A DNA stretch of 48,768 bases. It comes from an uncultured Bacteroidales bacterium (lineage in GTDB: Bacteria > Bacteroidota > Bacteroidia > Bacteroidales > UBA932). The stretch's first letter is position 1. Every line of letters begins with the position of its first letter. Below, piece by piece: positions 1 to 7,779 of the stretch. The translations under genes were made by a program, and so were the position numbers. The notes beneath the pieces are model-generated. The model made no database searches, was not told where the DNA came from, and was given only the letters and a program-made list of their open reading frames with translations. The stretch lies in NCBI GenBank assembly GCA_946185205.1, contig CAMHIP010000004.1, positions 1 to 48,768 on the forward strand. The letters run 5' to 3'.

Positions 1-1302
1 CGTAGCGGCATCGCGCATCTCGGAGCCTGCGCGCAGCGGATTGGTCTCGTGGCACATCCAGACCTCCAGGCCCGGACGCTCGGGGATCATGTCGCCCATG
101 TGCATGGCGTCGCCGTGCTCCAGTTTGGTGGTGTAGAGGCCCGTGCCGTCGTCGTCGATGCAGCAGGAGCCGTAGACGATCTCGTCGCGGCCGTCGCCGT
201 CCACGTCGGCCACGCGCAGGTTGTGGTTACCCTGTCCGTCAAAGCCCCGGAGCGAGTCGTCGCTGTGCGAGTCGAAGAACCATCTGTTGGTCAGGGACTT
301 GCCGTCCCAGTCCCAGGCGGCGAGGGTGGCGCGGGTGTAGTAGCCGCGGCACATCACCACGCTCGGGTGCACGCCGTCCAGGTAGGCGACGCCGGCGAGG
401 TAGCGGTCGGAGCGGTTGGCGTTGCGGTCGCCCCAGGAGCCGTTCTCGCCGCGTCCCGGGATGTAGTCCACGGTGGCCATCGCGGCGCCGGTGCGGCCGT
501 TGAAGACGGTCAGGTACTCGTTGCCCTTCATGATGCGGCCGAGCGTGCGGCTGCTGTGCTCGCGGTAGTCGGCGTCCGGGTCGCCGATCACGCGGCCGGT
601 GCCGTCCACGGTGGCGTCGGAGGTCTTGCAGACCAGCTCCGCGCAGCCGTCCCCGTCGAGGTCATAGACGATGAACTGCGTGTAATGGGCGCCGGCGCGG
701 ATGTTGCGGCCGAGGTTGATGCGCCAGAGGCGCTCGCCGCTGAGCTTGAGACAGTCGATATAAACCTCGCCCGTGTAGCCGTTGTGGGCGTTGTCGTGGG
801 CGTTGGAGGGGTCCCATTTCAGGAAAATCTCGTATTCGCCGTCGCCGTCGACATCGCCCACCGAGCAGTCGTTGGGGGAGTAGGAGGCGCGCTCCCCGTT
901 GGGGGCCCAGCGGTCTTCGGGAATGTCCAGCGGGATGGGCAGGTAGCCGACGGGCGCGTCTTCGGGCAGGGTGAAGGCGCCGGCCTTGCCTTTGCCGGAG
1001 GCGGGCCTCACCTCATAGCGCGCCGCGGAGGCGCTGCTCTTGGCATCGACGAAATACGTCACGCCCGAGACGGGCTGCCGGTTGAGCTGCACGCCGTCCC
1101 GGAAGACGTTGAACTTGATCCCGGCGGGGTCTTCGCTGAGGTAGCGCCAGGTCACGAACACTTCGGCGGGGCTCTTGCGCACGGCGATCACGCCGCGCCC
1201 GAGGTCCTCCATCCGGAGTTTGCTGAAATCGTAGGCCGTCTGCGCCCCTGCGGACAGGAGCGACAGGAAGAGTACGAAAAGGGGGATGATTTTGGTTTTC
1301 AT
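1..1302 (-). CDS. Rhamnogalacturonan lyase, PL11-like (C-terminus off the left edge)
   Basis: Reverse-strand reading from ATG at 1302: MKTKIIPLFVLFLSLLSAGAQTAYDFSKLRMEDLGRGVIAVRKSPAEVFVTWRYLSEDP..., then VGDVDGDGEYEIFLKWDPSNAHDNAHNGYTGEVYIDCLKLSGERLWRINLGRNIRAGAHYTQFIVYDLDGDG, typical of PL11 RG lyases. Not in the supplied ORF list because it is open at the edge. Confidence 0.9.
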   Translation of the reverse strand, partial: MKTKIIPLFVLFLSLLSAGAQTAYDFSKLRMEDLGRGVIAVRKSPAEVFVTWRYLSEDPAGIKFNVFRDGVQLNRQPVSGVTYFVDAKSSASAARYEVRPASGKGKAGAFTLPEDAPVGYLPIPLDIPEDRWAPNGERASYSPNDCSVGDVDGDGEYEIFLKWDPSNAHDNAHNGYTGEVYIDCLKLSGERLWRINLGRNIRAGAHYTQFIVYDLDGDGCAELVCKTSDATVDGTGRVIGDPDADYREHSSRTLGRIMKGNEYLTVFNGRTGAAMATVDYIPGRGENGSWGDRNANRSDRYLAGVAYLDGVHPSVVMCRGYYTRATLAAWDWDGKSLTNRWFFDSHSDDSLRGFDGQGNHNLRVADVDGDGRDEIVYGSCCIDDDGTGLYTTKLEHGDAMHMGDMIPERPGLEVWMCHETNPLRAGSEMRDAAT

Positions 1303-1313
1303 ATCACTGACGG

Positions 1314-4154
1314 TTAATTGAAATCGAACCAGACGTGGATGCGCAGGCCCTCGTCGCCGGACTTGATCCGGATGTTGCCGGGCTGGCTGTGCGGCCCCTG
1401 CTGGGGGATGCTCTTGAAACTCTTGATGGCCTGGATGTCCAGGAGCAGCGAGATGTCGCCCTCCGGCAGTTCGGGCAGCAGGCGCGCCGGCACCGTCACG
1501 TCGTCGGGGTTGAAGACCTTGACGAACAGGCCGTCAGTGGCACTGTAGAGTGTCAGCGGGTGGTCGCCCTCGAGGCGGGCCCAGTAGATGTTGCCGTGGT
1601 AGCCCTTGAACTCGGGATACTCCATCGGGCCCACGGTGCCGCGGCCCGTGATGGTCTCATTGTAAGCCTTGTGCCAGAGGTCGATATTGTGGCCGCGCTG
1701 CCGGTTCTTCCAGACGCGGTAGGGGCCGCGGCCGAACCACTGCATGCCGGTCACGCCCTCTTTCGGATAGTCGAAGGTGAAGCCGAGGTCCTTGATGTCG
1801 GTGTCCATGAAGCCGTCGTCGAAGCCGCCGCGCACGCCGCCGTTGTCGCGGTTGAGCAGCACGGCTTCCATGCCGAGCCGCCCGTCGCGGCCCAGGCGCC
1901 AGACGATGCTGTCCACGGCGCCGAGGTACTTGGCCACATAGACGGCGTCGTCGCCGTCCCGGCGGGAATAGCCGCCGGTGAAGCGCATCTTGATGCCCAC
2001 CGGGCGCATGTTTCCCAGGGGCAGGACCTGCCCGTCGCGGGTAATCTGCGCCAGTTCGCCCGTGGCCGCGTCGAAGGCCGCGCTGACGCCGCGGGCGCTC
2101 AGGACGTGGCGGCCGTCCCGCTCCGCAGCGATGGCGGGTGCGGCGGCGTGCGGCCGTTTCAGCGTGCCGCCGATGCCGTGCCGTGCCAGGTAGCCGGCGG
2201 CATAGCGGATGGGCCAGGTCCAGGTGCAGATGCTGCGGCCGTCCGCCGCGAAGGCCTCGAGCTCCAGCAGGTCCCCTTCGAAGAAGTCCGCCGGCAGCTC
2301 CATGTGCATCACACCGGTGCAGTCGCGCTCCAGGGCGGGCACGGGGATGCTGCCGCTGGCGGTGATCACCGAAGCGGCGCCTTCCGCCGGGGTGCCGATC
2401 CGCTTCACGCGGTACTGCATCGTGCACTCGTCCAGCCGGCTGAAGAGGAATTTGTTGGTCACGTAGAAGTCTCCGTTCCAGGACGGGGTGATGAAGAGCT
2501 TGCGGAACTGGATAGGCGCCCAGATGTCCCGGATGGCCCAGAAGCTGCCTTCCTTCTCCCGGTAGGGGCCCACGACGCCGTCATTGCCCATGTCGAAGCT
2601 GGTGTCCAGCGCGCCGCCGCGGTCCGTGCGGGCCACGGCCTCGTCCACGAAGGCCCAGATGAAGCCGCCGGCGAAGAGCGGATGTTCCGTCCAGCTGGCC
2701 CAGAAGTCCTCCAGGCCGGCGCCGCCGCCCTGGTCGGAGTTGGTGTGCATGAACTCCGTGGGCATGAAGACCTTGTAGCCGTTGGTGAAGCGGGCCACGC
2801 CCGTCAGGTAGGTGGGGTAGTGGTGCGTGTCCAGCTGGTCGAAATCGGCCCAGGGATGGATCACGTGGCGTTTCTGCGGGTCATGCTGCGCGAAGAGGGG
2901 GTCGAGGTGCGTGTTCCAGCCGCCTTCGTTGCCGTTGTCCCAGAGGATGACGCAGGGGTGATTGACGTCGCGGCGCACCATCTCGGCCACCAGGCCCGGG
3001 CCCACCTCGTCGTCATAGCGGCCGTGCCAGCCGGCCAGCTCGTCGAGGTAGAAGAGGCCCAGCGAGTCGCATACATCGAGGAAATGCACGTCCGGCGGGT
3101 AGTGCGAGCGGATGGCGTTCATGTTCATGTCCTTGATCAGCTGCGCGTCCGACAGGGAGATGGAGCGCGAGGAGCAGCGGCCGCCCTCCGGATGGAAAAC
3201 GTGGCGGTTCACGCCCTTGAGCACGACCTTGACGCCGTTGACATAGAGCCCGTCCTGCGGCCGGAAATCCACGGTGCGGAAGCCCGTGCGGCCCTCCGTC
3301 GCGTGCAGGACCTTCCCGGCGGGGGAGAGCAGCTCGATCCGGAGGGTGTAGAGGTGCGGGTGCTCGCAGTCCCAGGGGGCGATGCCGGACCATTGCAGCT
3401 CGTGGTGGAGTTTTCCGTCATTCCCGGCCTGACCGGGAATCTCCCGCACCTGCGCCGCCGCGGCAGGGGCGGTGAGCGGCGTGAGCGTATAGCGCAGCGA
3501 GGCGCCCGCCGGAGCGTTCTCCAGCTCCAGATCCACGCCCATGCTGCCGTCGGCGCGGGCATCCAGCGCATAGTGCGCGATGTGCTCGGGGGCCGTGGCG
3601 GTCAGATAGACCGGGCGGTTGATGCCGCCGAAATTCCACCAGTCGGCGTGGCGCTCGGCGTTGTTGACGGAGGCGTTCTCCGATTCCTTGCGCACCAGGA
3701 CGTCCAGCTGGTTGGCGGCACCGTATTTCAGGAGCCGGGAAATGTCATACGAGAAGCGGTAGAAGCCGCCGTGGTGCGCGGGGCCCGCGCTCTTCCCGTT
3801 GATGCGGACCTCGGCGTCGGTCATCACGCCCTCGAAGACGATCCGCACGTCCTTGCCCCGCCAGGAGGCGGGCACCTTGAAGCGGTGGCGGTACTCGCCG
3901 TACTCGTTGAGCGGACCCTGGCCGGGCCCGAAGCCGCGGCCGTAGTTGTATTCGCCGTAGCCCTGGAATTCCCATTGCGAGGGCACCTGGATGGTGCTCC
4001 AGCGGCCGCTGCCGCTCCCGGCGGAACAGCGGAACTGCCAGGTCACGGTGTCGTCCAGACCGGTGCCGGAAAGGTAGAGGGTCTGCGTCTGCTGCGCGGC
4101 GGCGGAAATGCCGCCGAGGCAGAGTGCGAGAAAGAGGAGGATGTGGTTGCGCAT
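1314..4154 (-). CDS. Glycoside hydrolase family 2 (beta-galactosidase-like), secreted
   Basis: ORF 1314..4223; signal-peptide start MRNHILLFLALCLGGISAAAQ at 4154; GH2 motifs VNGVKVVLKGVNRHVFHPEGGR, SHYPPDVHFLDVCDSLGLFYLDE, NHPCVILWDNGNEGG. Confidence 0.88.
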   Translation of the reverse strand: MRNHILLFLALCLGGISAAAQQTQTLYLSGTGLDDTVTWQFRCSAGSGSGRWSTIQVPSQWEFQGYGEYNYGRGFGPGQGPLNEYGEYRHRFKVPASWRGKDVRIVFEGVMTDAEVRINGKSAGPAHHGGFYRFSYDISRLLKYGAANQLDVLVRKESENASVNNAERHADWWNFGGINRPVYLTATAPEHIAHYALDARADGSMGVDLELENAPAGASLRYTLTPLTAPAAAAQVREIPGQAGNDGKLHHELQWSGIAPWDCEHPHLYTLRIELLSPAGKVLHATEGRTGFRTVDFRPQDGLYVNGVKVVLKGVNRHVFHPEGGRCSSRSISLSDAQLIKDMNMNAIRSHYPPDVHFLDVCDSLGLFYLDELAGWHGRYDDEVGPGLVAEMVRRDVNHPCVILWDNGNEGGWNTHLDPLFAQHDPQKRHVIHPWADFDQLDTHHYPTYLTGVARFTNGYKVFMPTEFMHTNSDQGGGAGLEDFWASWTEHPLFAGGFIWAFVDEAVARTDRGGALDTSFDMGNDGVVGPYREKEGSFWAIRDIWAPIQFRKLFITPSWNGDFYVTNKFLFSRLDECTMQYRVKRIGTPAEGAASVITASGSIPVPALERDCTGVMHMELPADFFEGDLLELEAFAADGRSICTWTWPIRYAAGYLARHGIGGTLKRPHAAAPAIAAERDGRHVLSARGVSAAFDAATGELAQITRDGQVLPLGNMRPVGIKMRFTGGYSRRDGDDAVYVAKYLGAVDSIVWRLGRDGRLGMEAVLLNRDNGGVRGGFDDGFMDTDIKDLGFTFDYPKEGVTGMQWFGRGPYRVWKNRQRGHNIDLWHKAYNETITGRGTVGPMEYPEFKGYHGNIYWARLEGDHPLTLYSATDGLFVKVFNPDDVTVPARLLPELPEGDISLLLDIQAIKSFKSIPQQGPHSQPGNIRIKSGDEGLRIHVWFDFN
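3415..3445. repeat. Palindromic element copy A, in frame inside the GH2 gene
   Basis: CCGTCATTCCCGGCCTGACCGGGAATCTCCC (reverse complement GGGAGATTCCCGGTCAGGCCGGGAATGACGG), encoding REIPGQAGNDG. Confidence 0.85.
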
Positions 4155-4267
4155 ATCGTTTGGTTGATCGGTATCGTGGCAATATAAGCAGGGTAAATAT
4201 ACGAATTTTTGCGGACAATCCACCGCTTTTTCCTATCTTGCGGACACAATTGACAAACCCGTATCCT

Positions 4268-5689
4268 ATGTTGAACAATTTCAGACCTGTTCTGCTGGCG
4301 GCGCTTCTGACGGCGGCTGCCTGCTCGCCTTCCGGCACATCTTCCGATCCCTGGGCGGAGGCGGACCGCGTCCTCGCCTCCATGACGCAGGTGCATTTCC
4401 CCGACCGGGCCGTCAGCATCACCGATTTCGGCGCCGTGCCCGGCGACTCGCTGCAACTCGCCACGGAAGCCATCAACAACGCCATCCTCGCCGTGAACCA
4501 GGCGGGCGGCGGCACGGTCAACGTGCCCGACGGAACCTTCTGGACCGGCCCCGTCACCCTCAAGAGCAACGTCAACCTGCACCTCTCAGACGGCGCCGTG
4601 CTGAAATTCACCACGGACGTGAAACAGTATTTCCCGGCCGTGCCGTCCCGCTGGGAGGGCATCGACTGCAACAATACGCATCCGCTGATCTACGCCTACG
4701 GCGAGACCAACATCGCCCTCACGGGCGGCGGGACCATCGACGGCTGCGCCGCCCAGGACAACTGGTGGGGACGCGGCCGCGTCACGGAGCGCCGTCCCTG
4801 GCCGCTCGACCCGTCCGACCCCAAGTCCCCCATGATGGAAGGGTCCCGCGTGCGCCTGCTCGCCTGGGGCGAGAGCGGTGCGCCGATGTATGAGCGCACC
4901 TACACGGAGACCGACGGCCTGCGTCCGCAGACCCTCCATTTCAACCGCTGCACCACCGTCCTGATCGAGGGGGTGACCCTGCTCCGTTCGCCCTTCTGGG
5001 TCATCCATCCGCTGATGTGCAACGACCTGACGGTCAGGGGCGTGACGATCAACAACAACGGTCCCAACGGCGACGGCTGCGACCCGGAATCCTGCCGGAA
5101 CGTGCTCATCGAAGACTGCGTCTTCAACACGGGTGACGACTGCATCGCCATCAAGAGCGGGCGCAACGAGGACGGCCGCAAGTGGGGCATCCCTTCGGAA
5201 AACATCATCGTCCGCAATTGCCGGATGGCCAACGGCCACGGCGGCGTGGTGATCGGCTCCGAGATCTCCGGCGGCTACCGCAATCTCTGGGTGGAGAACT
5301 GCAAGATGGACTCCCCGAACCTGGACCGCGTGATCCGCATCAAGACCTCCACGGCCCGCGGCGGCGTCATCGAAGGCATCCACGTGCGCAATGTGGAGGT
5401 GGGGCAGTGCCGCGAGGCGGTCCTGCGCATCAACCTCAAGTATGAGCAGAACGAGATTGCGAAGCGCGGTTTCATCCCTGAAGTGCGCGACGTCACGCTG
5501 GAGCGGGTGACCTGCCGCAAATCGACTTACGGCGTACGTTTCGACGGCCTGGACGACGAGGTCCGGATCAACGACATCACCCTGCGCGACTGCGCCTTCG
5601 AGGGCGTAGAAAAAGACCCTGTCCTACAGAGCGGGCTCGTGGGCAGGGTCAGTTTCGAGAACAGCACCGTCAACGGACAGGCGCTGTAA
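4268..5689 (+). CDS. GH28 polygalacturonase-like, lipoprotein-type signal
   Basis: ORF 4124..5689; likely start MLNNFRPVLLAALLTAAACSPSG at 4268 with lipobox-like AAAC; GH28 motifs NNNGPNGDGCDPESCRNVLIEDCVFNTGDDCIAIKSGRN and NGHGGVVIGSE. Confidence 0.9.
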   Translation: MLNNFRPVLLAALLTAAACSPSGTSSDPWAEADRVLASMTQVHFPDRAVSITDFGAVPGDSLQLATEAINNAILAVNQAGGGTVNVPDGTFWTGPVTLKSNVNLHLSDGAVLKFTTDVKQYFPAVPSRWEGIDCNNTHPLIYAYGETNIALTGGGTIDGCAAQDNWWGRGRVTERRPWPLDPSDPKSPMMEGSRVRLLAWGESGAPMYERTYTETDGLRPQTLHFNRCTTVLIEGVTLLRSPFWVIHPLMCNDLTVRGVTINNNGPNGDGCDPESCRNVLIEDCVFNTGDDCIAIKSGRNEDGRKWGIPSENIIVRNCRMANGHGGVVIGSEISGGYRNLWVENCKMDSPNLDRVIRIKTSTARGGVIEGIHVRNVEVGQCREAVLRINLKYEQNEIAKRGFIPEVRDVTLERVTCRKSTYGVRFDGLDDEVRINDITLRDCAFEGVEKDPVLQSGLVGRVSFENSTVNGQAL

Positions 5690-5692
5690 CGG

Positions 5693-7063
5693 CTATTTCT
5701 TCTTGTTGTACTGCTGGAAGAGCGGCACCTTGGTCAGATCGACCAGGATGAGGTTGAGCCGCTTGGCGTCGGAGTAGTGTCCGCTCTGGAAGCAGAGCTT
5801 CGTGCCGTCCGGGCTGAAGAACGGCTGGGCGTGGTCCGGCTGCATCTTGAGGTCGGAAGCGATTTGGATGCGCAGGCCGTTGGCCACATTGACGATCCAG
5901 ACGCTGCCGCCGAAGGTGTCGCCCGTGGCCCACTGGTTGTCGCGGGTGGAGTTGCAGTGCCAGAAGCCGCGGCCGGTCAGCTGGGTGGTGCGGTCCTGGT
6001 CCAGTTCCACCTGGCCGATCACCTCCACGTCGTCGGTGCGCAGGTTGATGCGGAAGATGCCGCTGGCCTGCTTGCGGAGGCGGTCCTGCCAGCCTAACAC
6101 ATTGAAATACACATAGTCTTCGGTGCCGAAGGTCTCATGGGTGACCCAGTCGAGCGGGGTCTCCTTGTAGAGGGCCTTGTACTCGTTGGTGTTGGCGTCA
6201 CAGTACCACATGCGCTGGCCCGCGTCACCGCCGGTCTCGCAGCAGAAGAGGATTTCGTTGGGACGGAAGCGGCTGGCCTGGATGTGGCCGACGCGGAAGG
6301 GGACGTTGCGGATGAAGGAGACTTCGCCCGTCTTGAGGTTCATCTTCCTGAGGCCGCTCATGCCCTGGCCCACCTTGACGGGCTGGTCCTCGCGCGGCTT
6401 CTGGGCCACGCGGGACTGGATCTCCAGCTCCTCGGGGGTCGGCTCGACATCGCGGCTCACGGTGATGTAGGCCCAGTTGTCGTCGCTGCTCACGCACCAG
6501 CCGCCGGGACGGCCCATCTCCGGGGTGTTGGGGAAGGTGCCGATTTTCTTGAGGTAGTCGGCCATGTGGCGGGTCTTGTTCGGCTGCTTCCTGGCGTCGG
6601 CAAAGAGTTTGTCGAGGTCAATCACGCCCATCGTCCAGGCCGCGTCGGGACCGTTGCCTTCGCGGCTGCTGACATACAAGGTGTTGGCGGTGTTGCCGAG
6701 GAACACGGCGTTGGCGTTGCCCTCGGTGACCTGCATGATCTTGCCGGTGGCGACTTCGATCATGAAGTAGCGGGTCGGGGTGAAGCTGCGCTTGCTGCCG
6801 TCCGGCATCGTTCGTTCTTCACCCTGTTCGCCGGCGCGTTTGGAGGAGCGGAAGAGCAGGTACTTGCCGTCCGGGGTCCACATCGGGTCGGTCTGGTAGA
6901 TGTAGTGGTCGTCGCCGGCCGTGTCGGTCAGCACGTTGAGTTCGATCCCGGTGCCGGGATCCTTGACCTTGGTGGTCTCGGAGGCTTTCCACACGCCGAA
7001 CTGGGCGTAGGCGCTGCAGGTAGCGGCCAGCAGGAGGGCCGCTGCGAAGAGGGTTTTCTTCAT
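5693..7063 (-). CDS. Oligogalacturonate lyase-like beta-propeller (PL22-like)
   Basis: Signal peptide MKKTLFAAALLLAATCSAYAQ at 7063; DPMWTPDGKYLLFRSSKR, RGFWHCNSTRDNQWATGDTFGG, HAQPFFSPDGTKLCFQSGHY match the Ogl/PL22 propeller pattern. Confidence 0.65.
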   Translation of the reverse strand: MKKTLFAAALLLAATCSAYAQFGVWKASETTKVKDPGTGIELNVLTDTAGDDHYIYQTDPMWTPDGKYLLFRSSKRAGEQGEERTMPDGSKRSFTPTRYFMIEVATGKIMQVTEGNANAVFLGNTANTLYVSSREGNGPDAAWTMGVIDLDKLFADARKQPNKTRHMADYLKKIGTFPNTPEMGRPGGWCVSSDDNWAYITVSRDVEPTPEELEIQSRVAQKPREDQPVKVGQGMSGLRKMNLKTGEVSFIRNVPFRVGHIQASRFRPNEILFCCETGGDAGQRMWYCDANTNEYKALYKETPLDWVTHETFGTEDYVYFNVLGWQDRLRKQASGIFRINLRTDDVEVIGQVELDQDRTTQLTGRGFWHCNSTRDNQWATGDTFGGSVWIVNVANGLRIQIASDLKMQPDHAQPFFSPDGTKLCFQSGHYSDAKRLNLILVDLTKVPLFQQYNKKK

Positions 7064-7074
7064 AAAACGGTTGA

Positions 7075-7776
7075 TTAATTGGAAGTTATGGTAAATTTTC
7101 TGAGTTGTGTGCGGGACAGGGTGGTGCGGAAACCGAACCAGCCGCGGCGGAGCGGCTCCGGGTCGGCGTAGTCGAAGAGTTTCTCCCCGTCGATCCAGTA
7201 CTCCGTGCGGCCGTCCTCCCGGCAGACCAGGCGGATGCGGTACCAGTGGTTGGGCTGCAGCAGGTGCGCCGGGTCGGTGTATTCCTGCAGCAGGGCCGGG
7301 TCGGGCATGCCGTTGTAGCGGCGGAAACGGGTGGTGCTGTTGTAGTTGCCGCCGTAGCCGACGTAGTAGAGCTGCAGCGTCGCGCAGTTGGCGAATTTGC
7401 CGCCGCGTTCCGCGCTCCGCGCGAAAATGTCCTCCGCGGCCGGGTCCGAAGCCATCCAGAAGCAGTTGAGGTCGCTCAGGCGGTCGCCTTCGCGCTCCTG
7501 CATCACGCGGGCCTCGTACTCGATGGTGCAGGGGGCCTCGACGGGCTTGCTGTACCACAGCGTCAGCCCCTTGGGCGCCGTGATCTCCACGCCTTCGCCC
7601 ACGAACTCCACCCGGCTGTCGGGTGATTCGGACTCGACGGTCCAGTAACTGTCGAATGCCTTGATGTTCAGCCCGTCCGGGTACTTCTCGTATCCGGAGA
7701 GCAGCCAGGCGATCCCGGCGCCGAGCAGCAGCACCAGCGCGCCGGAGACGATGCCGATCTGGGTACTCCGGTTCAT
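7075..7776 (-). CDS. DUF6250-type membrane-anchored protein
   Basis: N-terminal TM helix IGIVSGALVLLLGAGIAWLLSG followed by a concanavalin-like domain (DLNCFWMASDPAAEDIF, LQLYYVGYGGNYNSTTRFRRYNG). Confidence 0.6.
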   Translation of the reverse strand: MNRSTQIGIVSGALVLLLGAGIAWLLSGYEKYPDGLNIKAFDSYWTVESESPDSRVEFVGEGVEITAPKGLTLWYSKPVEAPCTIEYEARVMQEREGDRLSDLNCFWMASDPAAEDIFARSAERGGKFANCATLQLYYVGYGGNYNSTTRFRRYNGMPDPALLQEYTDPAHLLQPNHWYRIRLVCREDGRTEYWIDGEKLFDYADPEPLRRGWFGFRTTLSRTQLRKFTITSN

Positions 7777-7779
7777 GGC

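Noticed and set aside
49-1317. 422-aa plus-strand ORF at the left edge
   Set aside because: Antisense to the PL11-like lyase, whose protein is clearly readable on the minus strand.
1335-4187. 950-aa plus-strand ORF opposite GH2
   Set aside because: Antisense shadow ORF; the minus strand has clear GH2 homology.
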